Shown piece after piece: positions 1-9,613 of a stretch of 64,000 nt of DNA. Each line of letters opens with the position of its first letter. Position 1 is the first letter of the stretch. A model generated the notes under the pieces. It saw only the letters and a list, made by a program, of their open reading frames with translations, was not told where the DNA came from and ran no database searches. The DNA is from Arthrobacter caoxuetaonis (GTDB taxonomy: Bacteria > Actinomycetota > Actinomycetes > Actinomycetales > Micrococcaceae). Where the stretch lies: assembly GCF_023921125.1 (NCBI RefSeq), contig NZ_CP099466.1, positions 1,674,001-1,738,000 on the forward strand, given 5' to 3'. Both the position numbers and the translations under genes were made by a program.

Positions 1-1
1 C

Positions 2-214
2 GGGTTCGACCTGGAAATGATCCGCGCCGTCCGCGCTGCCGTGAACGTGCCGTTGATCGCCTCCGGTGGCGCCGGTGTTCCGGAGCATTTCCCGCCGGCT
101 ATCGCTGCCGGTGCGGATGCTGTCCTCGCCGCATCGATCTTCCACTTCGGACCGGACAACGCCATAGCGGACGTCAAGAAGGCCATCTCCGACGCAGGCT
201 ACCCCGTCCGGTAA
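2..214 (+). CDS. hisF: HisF C-terminus (imidazole glycerol phosphate synthase cyclase subunit), partial
   Basis: This is the last 70 codons of a gene that begins before the window. The visible part reads [10 protein letters not shown], then a phosphate-binding ASGGAG turn, then [15 protein letters not shown], which is the C-terminal half of the HisF (beta-alpha)8 barrel. HisF uses ammonia from HisH to close the imidazole ring in histidine synthesis and releases AICAR. The stop is TAA at 212-214. The 3' end overlaps the convergent serine hydrolase gene by 16 bases. hisI lies about 2 kb downstream on the same strand, so the histidine genes are split by two opposite-strand genes. Confidence 0.93.
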   Translation, partial: GFDLEMIRAVRAAVNVPLIASGGAGVPEHFPPAIAAGADAVLAASIFHFGPDNAIADVKKAISDAGYPVR

Positions 215-1386
215 TCAGCCAGAACCTCCGCGAAAGACCGGAACGCTTCATCGGCCGGGTGAGCGCCGGGCACGTTCGATTCGTTCATGAACGCCACAAT
301 CGTTGCGCCGCTGGCCGGATCGTGGAACGCGGCGGAGGTGAAGCCGATGCCTTCGCCGTTGTGTCCCCACCAGCCGCGTGTCTCACCGATGCCGAGGGCG
401 TACTGGTCGTAGGGCGGACCGGTCTTTAGCGGCGCGCCTGCCAGGCGTTCCTCCTGGGTATCCGCGTCCAGCAGGGCACCGGTGGCCAGGGCCTCCGCCC
501 ACACCCGGGTGTCCTCGAGCGTGGAGAACAGCGACCCGGCTGCGGCGAAGATGGACGGGTTCTCCACCTGTGGTTCCGGCACGCCGTCCTGTGCGATGTA
601 ACCGGTGGGATGAGGCTGCCCCCAGTCCGCGGCGTCCGTGAGGTAGGTGGTGCCGCTGAGCTGCAGGGGCTCGAGGACGTGTTCGCTGAGCACTTCGCTG
701 TAAGGCTGGCCGGTGACCTTCTCGATCACGGCGCCAATCAGGTTGGTATTGGCATTGGTGTAGACACGCTGCGTGCCGGGTTCGAACTGCGCCGGCTCAC
801 CGAGCACAAAGCCGTTCAGCTCCGCCAGGGTGAATATCCGTGCCGGGTCCTGCCCATATTCATCAGCAAATTCTGCCCCCGTGTAGTCGGCATTACCGCT
901 GGACATCGCCGCGAGCTGCCGCAGGGTAATCCGGTCACCGTTGGTCACTCCGTCCACGTACTGGCCGGCGGCGTCGTCGAGGTCCACCAGTCCCTGGTCG
1001 GCGAGCTGGAGCAGCAGGGTCACGGTGTAGGACTTGGTGATGCTGCGCAGCGGCCACGCCATGCCGGGGGAGACTGGCACCGCGCCGGCGACGTCGGCTG
1101 TTCCGGAAGCCGCCTGCCAAGTTCCCTCACCCGGGACCCAGACTCCGGCAGCCGCACCCGGCACGCCGTAACGCTGCATGACCTGGGCAAGTTGGTCCTG
1201 CAGCGCGCTCTGCATTTTGTCCGGCAATTCGTCCTGCGCCGAAACTCCAGGGGACGGGGAGGAGAAGGGAGAGGTCACTGAGTCCCGGGCAGCGTCAGGC
1301 GGCGAACAGGAAACAACCAGCAGCGCGGCGGCCACGGACGCGGCCGCCAGCCGCACGGAACGAGCAAAGACGCAGTTCCTGCCCAT
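199..1386 (-). CDS. Serine beta-lactamase-like / DD-peptidase family lipoprotein
   Basis: The 395-residue protein starts with a basic region and hydrophobic segment ending in LLVVSC (Cys27), a lipoprotein signal, so it is probably anchored outside the membrane. The class C beta-lactamase / D-alanyl-D-alanine carboxypeptidase fold is shown by the SxxK motif SITK (Ser115, Lys118), YTN (Tyr209-Asn211) near mid-protein, and HNG (342-344) at the KTG-equivalent place. The family includes DD-peptidases, esterases and beta-lactamases, and the sequence alone does not separate them. A GGAG lies six bases before the ATG. The 3' end overlaps hisF tail-to-tail. The gene appears monocistronic. Confidence 0.85.
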   Translation of the reverse strand: MGRNCVFARSVRLAAASVAAALLVVSCSPPDAARDSVTSPFSSPSPGVSAQDELPDKMQSALQDQLAQVMQRYGVPGAAAGVWVPGEGTWQAASGTADVAGAVPVSPGMAWPLRSITKSYTVTLLLQLADQGLVDLDDAAGQYVDGVTNGDRITLRQLAAMSSGNADYTGAEFADEYGQDPARIFTLAELNGFVLGEPAQFEPGTQRVYTNANTNLIGAVIEKVTGQPYSEVLSEHVLEPLQLSGTTYLTDAADWGQPHPTGYIAQDGVPEPQVENPSIFAAAGSLFSTLEDTRVWAEALATGALLDADTQEERLAGAPLKTGPPYDQYALGIGETRGWWGHNGEGIGFTSAAFHDPASGATIVAFMNESNVPGAHPADEAFRSFAEVLADYRTG

Positions 1387-1454
1387 GTGAATCTCCGAAG
1401 CCAGCGGTCAGTGCGCGGACTTCCAGCGTGGCATTTCCCGGGGTCCCGGGCAAC

Positions 1455-1485
1455 GAAAAAGGGCCCGGCGCATAAGCCGGACCCT
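1455..1485 (-). terminator. Rho-independent terminator after the TIGR03085-type gene
   Basis: Read on the minus strand, AGGGTCCGGC pairs with GCCGGGCCCT (one mismatch) and is followed by TTTTTCG. It lies 16 bases beyond the stop codon at 1501 and separates this gene from the serine hydrolase gene downstream. Confidence 0.8.
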
Positions 1486-1500
1486 GTATTCGGAAAGGGA

Positions 1501-2145
1501 TTACAGCCCGATCTCGGCGCTCTCAAGCAGCGCGACGGCGTCGGGCTGGCCTTCGAACATGACCAGGGCCTGCTGGTTGCGGCCGTGGGCGTGCAGGAGC
1601 AGCTCGCAGGGCTCGCCGACGATCGCCACGGACACGGCTGCCCGCTTGGCCACGTGCCGGGGTCCGTCAGGACGCACCAAGACAATGCCGACGTCGACGC
1701 CGCGGTAGAGCAGCGCCGCTCGCTTCAGCAGCTCGGACCACAGGGCTTCGGAGTATTCGGCATCCAGGGCCCGCGGAGCCCAGCGGTCACCGGCACGGCG
1801 GATGTCTTCGGTGTGCACGAAGTACTCCACCAGGTTGGCGGAGTTGTCCACAGACTTGATCTGCATGGGGGAGAGCAGCGGAGGTCCGGACCGGAAGGAC
1901 TTGACCAGCTTCGCGTAACCCTCGGAGGTGGAGGCCTTGGCGACCAGCGCGTCCATGGCTTTGGCCGTCCGTGCGGCGAACGGCTTCACAAAGAAACCGA
2001 GGGCGGAGGCCGGACGGTGTTCGCGCAGGTAAAGGTGCGCAGCCAGGTGGCGGGTCTCCCACCCCTCGCAGAGCGTGGGCGCGTGGGGACCGGCCGCGAG
2101 CAGTGTTTCGGCCAGGACTTCACGGGAGGGTTCTACGAATTGCAT
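1501..2145 (-). CDS. TIGR03085-type metal-binding protein (mycothiol-dependent DinB-like fold)
   Basis: This 214-residue protein begins [15 protein letters not shown] and has the [17 protein letters not shown] segment typical of the mycothiol maleylpyruvate isomerase / DinB-like helical bundle, whose conserved histidines bind a metal. The [12 protein letters not shown] stretch further on supplies the third conserved histidine. Family members occur in mycothiol-producing actinobacteria and their substrate is generally unknown. The frame stays open to 2220, but the family pattern starts at the Met whose codon is 2143-2145; a GTG just before it is an alternative. It is transcribed away from hisI. 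Confidence 0.72.
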   Translation of the reverse strand: MQFVEPSREVLAETLLAAGPHAPTLCEGWETRHLAAHLYLREHRPASALGFFVKPFAARTAKAMDALVAKASTSEGYAKLVKSFRSGPPLLSPMQIKSVDNSANLVEYFVHTEDIRRAGDRWAPRALDAEYSEALWSELLKRAALLYRGVDVGIVLVRPDGPRHVAKRAAVSVAIVGEPCELLLHAHGRNQQALVMFEGQPDAVALLESAEIGL

Positions 2146-2222
2146 CACTGCTGAAACTAGCACGGAACACCCCGCTTTGCCCGCCACGCGGGGCCGATCG
2201 GCCCCGGTGCGGCCAAACACAC

Positions 2223-2228
2223 TAGAAT
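2223..2228 (+). promoter_or_regulatory. -10 element TAGAAT of the hisI promoter (probable leaderless start)
   Basis: TAGAAT ends eight bases before the hisI ATG at 2237. A transcription start at the usual 6-8 bases downstream would fall on or next to the start codon. No Shine-Dalgarno sequence is visible. No convincing -35 box is seen, which is common in actinobacteria. Confidence 0.6.
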
Positions 2229-2236
2229 CGATACCG

Positions 2237-2617
2237 ATGGCAAGCGACCCAACCCCTCAGACCATTCCGGCCTCCAACCTGGACCCCGGAATCGCGGCGA
2301 CCCTTAAGCGTGACGACGCCGGACTGGTGGCAGCAGTGATCCAGCAGCACGATACCGGCGAGGTACTTATGCTTGGCTGGATGGATGACGAAGCACTCCA
2401 CCGCACTTTGACCACCGGACGGGTGACGTTCTGGTCCCGCTCCCGGGAGGAATACTGGCGCAAGGGCGACACGTCCGGCCACGTCCAATACGTCAAATCC
2501 GTAGCGATGGACTGCGACGGCGATGCGCTGCTGGTCCGCGTGGACCAAATCGGCGCCGCCTGCCATACCGGCACCCGGACCTGCTTCGAGGGCCGCGTAC
2601 TGCCCGTGTCCGCGTAG
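2237..2617 (+). CDS. hisI: Phosphoribosyl-AMP cyclohydrolase
   Basis: HisI opens the purine ring of phosphoribosyl-AMP in the third step of histidine synthesis. The 126-residue protein is a stand-alone HisI without a HisE domain. It shows the core [22 protein letters not shown], and the metal-binding residues in MDCDGD and CHTGTRTCF. The frame is open upstream to 2075, but MASDPT at 2237 gives the usual length and follows a good -10 box, so I chose that start. trpE begins 32 bases downstream, so hisI probably heads the his-trp transcription unit here. Confidence 0.93.
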   Translation: MASDPTPQTIPASNLDPGIAATLKRDDAGLVAAVIQQHDTGEVLMLGWMDDEALHRTLTTGRVTFWSRSREEYWRKGDTSGHVQYVKSVAMDCDGDALLVRVDQIGAACHTGTRTCFEGRVLPVSA

Positions 2618-2649
2618 CCGAACACCCTCCAACCCGAAAGCCCAAATAC

Positions 2650-4232
<1,583 letters not shown>

Positions 4233-4236
<4 letters not shown>

Positions 4237-4847
4237 GTTCAGAAACGGCAGCGGCGCGCTGGCGGCGCAAGTCCACCGTCGTACTGGTGACCGTGCTGCT
4301 GGCAGCAGCCGCGTTCGGCACCACCACACGGACCTGGCTCGACGTCGTCCTCCCGCAGGCAGCAGTGGAGACCCCGAACATTGCCGTCGCCGGAAGCGAA
4401 GCCGCAACCGCGGTGACGGCTTTCGCCGTCGTCGCAGTGGCGGCCGCCCTGGCTGCCTCGATCGCCGGCAAGATCGCCCGGTGGGTCATCTCGGGAGTGC
4501 TCGTGGTGGCCGGCTTCGGCGTGGCCTATGCCAGCGCCGCAGTCATCCAGGATCCGCAGCAGGGTGCCGCCGGGGCGGTGGGCAAGGCAGTCGGTGTCAG
4601 CGGTGCAGCCGGGGCAGACGTAACGCTCACGGTCATGCCGTACCTGGCTGTAGCAGCCGGAGGGCTGATTGTGCTCGCCGGCATCTGGCTGGCAATCGCC
4701 TCCAGGTCCTGGGCAGCGTCCCGGAAGTATGCCGCGCAGCCCGCCACGGGCGCAGCTTCCAAGGGCGAATCCACGCAGCCGCCGATCGATGAAATCGACA
4801 GCTGGGACCGCCTGACCAAGGGCGAAGACCCCACGAATTACCGGTAG
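4233..4847 (+). CDS. Trp biosynthesis-associated membrane protein
   Basis: The 204-residue protein has about four hydrophobic helices (near residues 15-32, 50-75, 80-102 and 130-155) and a polar C-terminal tail ending in SWDRLTKGEDPTNYR. It matches the small integral membrane protein family found between trpE and trpC in actinobacterial trp operons; its function is unknown. The start is GTG at 4233, overlapping the trpE stop (GTGA), which indicates translational coupling. It lies in the trp operon before the HGxxPAAW gene. Confidence 0.85.
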
Positions 4848-4946
4848 GCAGCTTCGCGGCCGCCGCACACGCCCCGCAACAAGTAAGAGACTTCCTGCCA
4901 GCTAATGGCAGAATGGAACCCAGACCCGTTTACGAGGAGATTCACC

Positions 4947-5237
4947 ATGAGCACAAACGCCATTGACCAGCAGGACACCAAGCCCGAGAACGCTGCCGAG
5001 GTCCACGCCAGCATCCACGACGAGACCATTGGACACGGCAACACCCCGGCAGCCTGGACCTGCGTGCTGATCATGATTGCAGGTGCCCTGGTTTCCAGCA
5101 TCGGCTTCGTGATCGCCAGCATGCTGGTCTTCATCGCCGGCCTCGTCGTGGTGGCCCTCGGCCTGGTCGTCGGCTGGATCATGCGCAAAGCCGGCTACGG
5201 CGTCGGCGGTTCAAAGCTGAAGAACAACGGTCACTAA
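4947..5237 (+). CDS. HGxxPAAW-motif small membrane protein
   Basis: This 96-residue protein has the diagnostic HGNTPAAW motif immediately before two closely spaced transmembrane helices and a short basic tail. Proteins of this type are widespread in actinobacteria, commonly next to trpC, and have no assigned function. I chose the ATG at 4947 because GAGGAG lies about nine bases upstream; the frame is open to 4905. The stop TAA directly abuts the GTG start of trpC. Confidence 0.85.
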   Translation: MSTNAIDQQDTKPENAAEVHASIHDETIGHGNTPAAWTCVLIMIAGALVSSIGFVIASMLVFIAGLVVVALGLVVGWIMRKAGYGVGGSKLKNNGH

Positions 5238-6071
5238 GTGAGCGTTCTCGACGACATCATTGCCGGTGTCCGTGAGGACATGGCCCAGCGTCAGCGGGAG
5301 CTGCCGCTGGAAAAGGTGCAGGAGCGCGCCGCCCAGGCCGCTCCTGCCCTTGATGCGTTCGATGCGCTGGGCGGCAACGACAACCCCCGCGGCACCCTCC
5401 GGGTGATCTCCGAGGTGAAGCGTTCCAGCCCCTCCAAGGGTGCCCTGGCCGAGATCACCGACCCGGCAGCCCTGGCGGTGCGCTACGAAGACGGCGGAGC
5501 TGCCGTGATCAGCGTGCTCACGGAGCAGCGCCGGTTCAACGGATCCCTGGCAGACTTCGACGCCGTCCGGGAAGCAGTGCGGATCCCGCTGCTGCGCAAG
5601 GACTTCACCGTCGATGAATACCAGATCTGGGAAGCCCGCGCGCACGGCGCCGACCTGGTGCTGCTGATCGTGGCGGCACTGGATGACGAGCAGCTGCGCA
5701 CCTTCCTTGACCTGACCCACGAACTGGGCATGAACGCCCTGGTCGAGACGCACACCGCCGAGGAAATCGAGCGCGCCGCAGCCGTGGGCGCCCGGATCAT
5801 CGGTGTGAACGTGCGGAACCTGAAGACCCTTGAGGTTGACCGTTCAGTCTTCGCCGCACTTTCGGAGTCCATTCCCGCAGGCGCGGTAGTGATCGCCGAA
5901 TCCGGCGTAAGGAACACCGCTGACGTCGAGCACTTCGCAGCCAACGGCGCCAACGCCGTGCTTGTCGGTGAAGCGCTGGTCAAACACAACGACCCCGCGG
6001 CCACCATCGCGGAATTCATGCAGGCAGGAGCCGCGGCCATCGCCGGACGGCTGCAGGCCAGCGAACGCTAG
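5238..6071 (+). CDS. trpC: Indole-3-glycerol phosphate synthase
   Basis: TrpC cyclises CdRP to indole-3-glycerol phosphate. The 277-residue single-domain TIM barrel shows SEVKRSSPSKG (catalytic Glu59 and Lys61), LRKDFTVDEYQI, GVNVRNLKTLEVD, and the phosphate-binding IAESGVRN and AVLVGEALV segments. It is not fused to TrpF. The GTG start directly follows the stop of the HGxxPAAW gene. trpD and trpF are absent from the window. Confidence 0.96.
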   Translation: MSVLDDIIAGVREDMAQRQRELPLEKVQERAAQAAPALDAFDALGGNDNPRGTLRVISEVKRSSPSKGALAEITDPAALAVRYEDGGAAVISVLTEQRRFNGSLADFDAVREAVRIPLLRKDFTVDEYQIWEARAHGADLVLLIVAALDDEQLRTFLDLTHELGMNALVETHTAEEIERAAAVGARIIGVNVRNLKTLEVDRSVFAALSESIPAGAVVIAESGVRNTADVEHFAANGANAVLVGEALVKHNDPAATIAEFMQAGAAAIAGRLQASER

Positions 6072-6144
6072 GACATAACTTTCGACGCACCCTTCCGGCC
6101 ACTGCCCGCAGCGGCCCGGACCAAAGCAGGACAGGACAGGCTCC

Positions 6145-7506
6145 ATGACCGGGACCCCCGAGAACAGCACGGCCGCCAGCACGGCAGGCCCAGGCGAGAC
6201 GGTGACGGACGAGGTGACTGACAGCTTCCTCACCGGAGCTGATTCCCTGCGCCACGCGGCCGGACCCTACTTCGGCGAGTACGGCGGCCGATGGATGCCC
6301 GAGTCCCTGATCGCGGCCCTGGACGAGCTGACCGACACGTTCGAGAAGGCCAAGGCCGACCCGGACTTCACCGCCCAGATCGCCGACCTGAACCGCAACT
6401 ACTCGGGCCGCCCGTCCCTGTTGACCGAGGCCAAGCGGTTCGCCGAGCACGCCGGCGGCGTCCGGATCTTCCTCAAGCGGGAGGACCTGAACCACACCGG
6501 TTCCCACAAGATCAACAACGTGCTGGGACAGGCGCTGCTTGCCAAGCGCATGGGCAAGACCCGCATCATCGCCGAAACCGGTGCCGGCCAGCACGGAGTG
6601 GCCAGTGCGACTGCTGCCGCCCTGCTCGGACTGGAATGCGTTGTGTACATGGGGGCGGAAGACTGCCGCCGCCAGGCCCTGAACGTTGCCCGCATGGAAC
6701 TGCTGGGCGCCAAGGTCATTCCCGTGACCAACGGCTCCCAGACCCTGAAGGACGCCATTAACGAAGCACTGCGCGACTGGGTCGCCAACGTTTCCACCAC
6801 CCATTACCTGCTGGGCACGGCTGCCGGAGCGCACCCGTTCCCCGCACTGGTCCGTTACTTCCACGAGGTGATTGGCGAGGAGGCCAGGGCACAGATCCTG
6901 GAGCAGACCGGCAAGCTTCCCGACGCCGTCTGCGCCTGTGTGGGCGGGGGATCCAACGCGATCGGCATCTTCCACGGTTTCCTCGACGACCCGTCGGTAG
7001 CGATTTACGGCTTCGAAGCCGGCGGCGACGGCGTCGACACGCCGCGGCACGCCGCGACCATCACCCTGGGCCGTCCGGGCGTGCTGCACGGCGCCCGCAC
7101 GTACCTGATGCAGGACGAAGACGGCCAGACGATCGAGTCGCACTCCATCTCCGCTGGCCTGGACTACCCCGGCGTCGGCCCCGAACACGCCTACCTGGCG
7201 GACATCGGACGGGTTTCCTACGAACCCATCACCGACGCCGAGGCCATGGACGCCTTCAAGCTGCTCTGCCGGACCGAAGGCATCATCCCTGCCATCGAGT
7301 CCAGCCATGCCCTGGCCGGTGCCATCAAGGTGGGCCAGCGCCTGGCTGCCGAAGCCGGTCCGGAAGGAGATCCGTCCGAAAAGATCGTGATGGTCAACCT
7401 CTCCGGCCGCGGCGACAAGGACGTAGCGACCGCCGCTGAATGGTTTAACCTGCTGGACGAGAAGTCAGCTGAAGCCGAGATCGGCAAAGAAGGAGAACAG
7501 CTGTGA
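6145..7506 (+). CDS. trpB: Tryptophan synthase beta chain
   Basis: TrpB condenses indole with serine using pyridoxal phosphate. The cofactor lysine is Lys122 in [17 protein letters not shown] is the phosphate-binding loop, and [14 protein letters not shown] near residue 40 marks the TrpB1 type that pairs with TrpA. The 453-residue length includes an N-terminal extension of about 35 residues rich in Thr, Ser and Ala, which is common in actinobacteria. The stop overlaps trpA by four bases, which fits coupled translation of the alpha2-beta2 complex. Confidence 0.97.
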   Translation: MTGTPENSTAASTAGPGETVTDEVTDSFLTGADSLRHAAGPYFGEYGGRWMPESLIAALDELTDTFEKAKADPDFTAQIADLNRNYSGRPSLLTEAKRFAEHAGGVRIFLKREDLNHTGSHKINNVLGQALLAKRMGKTRIIAETGAGQHGVASATAAALLGLECVVYMGAEDCRRQALNVARMELLGAKVIPVTNGSQTLKDAINEALRDWVANVSTTHYLLGTAAGAHPFPALVRYFHEVIGEEARAQILEQTGKLPDAVCACVGGGSNAIGIFHGFLDDPSVAIYGFEAGGDGVDTPRHAATITLGRPGVLHGARTYLMQDEDGQTIESHSISAGLDYPGVGPEHAYLADIGRVSYEPITDAEAMDAFKLLCRTEGIIPAIESSHALAGAIKVGQRLAAEAGPEGDPSEKIVMVNLSGRGDKDVATAAEWFNLLDEKSAEAEIGKEGEQL

Positions 7507-8303
7507 GCGTCTCGACCGCAAGCAAGTCCGCCGCCGCAATCGACAGGGCACGGGCTGACGGCCGTGCCGCGCTGGTCGGGTACCTGCCCGCAGGATTCCC
7601 CTCCGTGCAGGACACCATCGCCGCCGGCATCGAGCTGGCCCGGAACGGTGCGGACCTGATCGAAATCGGCATCCCGTACTCGGACCCCGTCATGGACGGA
7701 TCCGTTATCCAGGCCGCCACCAGCCAGGCCCTCGAAGCCGGCTTCCGCGTGCAGCAGGTGTTCGACGTCGTTGCCGGCATCACCGCCGAGACCGATGCGG
7801 CCGTGCTGGTCATGACCTACTGGAACCCCGTGATGCGCCTGGGTGTGGACGAATTCTCCCGCCGCCTTGCCGAAGCCGGGGGAGCGGGCCTGATTACCCC
7901 GGACCTCATCCCGGATGAAGCCTCCGAATGGCTGGCTGCCTCGGATAAGTACGGGCTGGACAGGGTCTTCCTGGTCGCGCCGTCCTCCACCACCGAACGC
8001 ATGAAGTCCACGGTGCAGGCCAGCCGCGGCTTCGTCTACGCCGTCTCCATCATGGGTGTCACCGGCACCCGCAGCCAGGTCTCCGACGCCGCCGAGGGCG
8101 TGGTGAGCGCGGCACGCGCCGCCGGCGCGGAACGTGTGTGCGTCGGACTGGGTGTGTCCACCGCTGAGCATGTACGCGAAATCGGCTCCTACGCCGACGG
8201 CGTGATCGTGGGCACCGCGCTGGTGGCCGCCCTGCGCGACGGGGGCCCGGCCGCCGTCGGCGCCCTGACCAGCGAACTGAGTTCCGGAACCCGAAAGAGC
8301 TAA
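7503..8303 (+). CDS. trpA: Tryptophan synthase alpha chain
   Basis: TrpA cleaves indole-3-glycerol phosphate and passes indole to TrpB. The 266-residue TIM barrel has the catalytic pair Glu54 ([11 protein letters not shown]) and Asp61, the VMTYWNPV strand, the [11 protein letters not shown] loop and the GVTGTR phosphate loop. The GTG start lies inside the trpB stop region. lgt starts three bases after the stop, so it is probably cotranscribed. Confidence 0.97.
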   Translation: MSVSTASKSAAAIDRARADGRAALVGYLPAGFPSVQDTIAAGIELARNGADLIEIGIPYSDPVMDGSVIQAATSQALEAGFRVQQVFDVVAGITAETDAAVLVMTYWNPVMRLGVDEFSRRLAEAGGAGLITPDLIPDEASEWLAASDKYGLDRVFLVAPSSTTERMKSTVQASRGFVYAVSIMGVTGTRSQVSDAAEGVVSAARAAGAERVCVGLGVSTAEHVREIGSYADGVIVGTALVAALRDGGPAAVGALTSELSSGTRKS

Positions 8304-8306
8304 CCC

Positions 8307-9362
8307 ATGTCCACGTCCCTGGCGGTTCCGGCCGCGATTCCCAGCCCCCCGGCTGACTTCAGCAGTTTCTCGCTGGGGCCGCTGACCATCCACGCCTACG
8401 CGCTGTGCATCCTCGCCGGTATCATCCTGGCGTTGTGGATGACCTCGGTGCGCTGGAAGAAGCGCGGGCTCCCGCAGGACTCCGTCTTTGACATCGCCAT
8501 CTGGGCGATTCCCTTCGGGATCATCGGCGGGCGCCTTTACCACGTGGTGTCTTCTCCGGACGCGTACTTCGGGCCCGACGGGGACCTGGCCCTGATCCCG
8601 CAGATCTGGCGCGGCGGGCTGGGTATCTGGGGTGCCATCGCCCTCGGTGCCGTGGGTGCATGGATCGGCTGCCGCAGGGCCGGCATCAAACTCTCCACCT
8701 TCGCCGACGTGGCCGCTCCGGGAGTGCTGCTGGCCCAGGCCGTGGGCCGCTGGGGAAACTGGTTCAACCAGGAGCTCTTCGGCGGACCGACGGACCTTCC
8801 CTGGGGCCTGGAAATCGACCCGAACAACACCAACTTCCCCGACGGCACGGCGCCGGGCACCCTCTTCCACCCCACGTTCCTCTATGAGTCCCTGTGGAAC
8901 CTGGCGGGCGTGGCGGTGCTGCTGCTGCTGGATAAGCGCTTCCGGCTGCGCGGCGGGCGCCTCTTCTGGCTCTATGCCGCCATTTACACCGCCGGACGGG
9001 TATGGATCGAAATGCTCCGGATCGACGACGCCGAGATGATCACCCTGTTTGGCACCACGCAGCGCCTGAATGTGTGGACGAGCGCCGCCATGCTGCTGCT
9101 CTCCATCGGGATGTTCATCTTCCTGTCGGTGCGTGCCCGGAAGACACCGGAAACGTCGCTGTACCTGGAGGGCGGACCCGTCCCTGCCGGTGAAACCGCT
9201 GGCCAGAGTAACAATTCACCGGTTGATAACAAGAATGAAACAGAATCCGGGAATGTGAAATCTGCGTCACGAACGCGTGAGGCGCGTGCTAATGTCGCAG
9301 AGACAAAAAACGAGGCTTCTAAAAAGCCTTCCCGGTCCGATCATTCGGACCCAGCCACGTAG
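8307..9362 (+). CDS. lgt: Prolipoprotein diacylglyceryl transferase
   Basis: Lgt attaches diacylglycerol from phosphatidylglycerol to the lipobox cysteine of prolipoproteins in the cytoplasmic membrane. The 351-residue protein has about seven helices and the signature segments GGRLYHVVSS, WRGGLGIWG and GRWGNWFNQELFGGP, with HPTFLYESLWN further on. The last 60 or so residues are a hydrophilic tail rich in Asn, Glu, Lys and Ser with no visible domain. It follows trpA closely, the usual order in Micrococcales. Substrates in this window include the serine hydrolase, ModA, MetQ and the iron-type binding protein. Confidence 0.95.
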   Translation: MSTSLAVPAAIPSPPADFSSFSLGPLTIHAYALCILAGIILALWMTSVRWKKRGLPQDSVFDIAIWAIPFGIIGGRLYHVVSSPDAYFGPDGDLALIPQIWRGGLGIWGAIALGAVGAWIGCRRAGIKLSTFADVAAPGVLLAQAVGRWGNWFNQELFGGPTDLPWGLEIDPNNTNFPDGTAPGTLFHPTFLYESLWNLAGVAVLLLLDKRFRLRGGRLFWLYAAIYTAGRVWIEMLRIDDAEMITLFGTTQRLNVWTSAAMLLLSIGMFIFLSVRARKTPETSLYLEGGPVPAGETAGQSNNSPVDNKNETESGNVKSASRTREARANVAETKNEASKKPSRSDHSDPAT

Positions 9363-9459
9363 GACCTGCGCCCGGGTTACCTCCCGGGCAGTCCTGATGC
9401 CACATCGAGGTGGCGGCGAGCGGTGGCCGCGCGGGGACAACCCCGCTCCGGCATCCGGA
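9334..9459 (+). other. Run of five hairpins spanning the lgt 3' end and the lgt-gltB gap
   Basis: Five consecutive inverted repeats occupy this stretch: GGTCCGA/TCGGACC (9334-9351), AGGAC plus GCCCGGG paired with CCCGGGC plus GTCCT (9361-9395), GCCAC/GTGGC (9399-9414), GCGGGG/CCCCGC with an ACAA loop (9431-9446), and TCCGG/CCGGA (9447-9459). No U-tract follows any of them. I do not recognise a known riboswitch or RNA. It may be an RNA element or a 3' untranslated structure of lgt. Confidence 0.4.
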
Positions 9460-9521
9460 CGGACGTAGTTTCCAGAGCCAGCCCCCACCCCCCATGCAGG
9501 GCCCTCACGGGAATACAGTCG

Positions 9522-9527
9522 TAGAAT
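9522..9527 (+). promoter_or_regulatory. Possible -10 element TAGAAT for gltBD
   Basis: TAGAAT lies 86 bases before the gltB ATG. The resulting leader would carry the inverted repeat CACGCCGGC/GCCGGCGTG (9535-9543 with 9555-9563) and the Shine-Dalgarno AGGGGGAAGGA. A good -35 box is not evident. Confidence 0.4.
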
Positions 9528-9613
9528 CATCTGACACGCCGGCAGGTACGTGCCGCCGGCGTGGGGCCAATGTCGTCCCCTCCGTACGTTCAACAGGGGG
9601 AAGGACTTACCCT

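Noticed and set aside
2618..2649. Trp leader peptide or attenuator before trpE
   Set aside because: Only 32 bases separate hisI from trpE, with no Trp codons or alternative stems.
9363..9613. Known glutamine-type riboswitch before gltB
   Set aside because: The glnA-type riboswitches I know are cyanobacterial and phage elements, and their conserved core is not present here.
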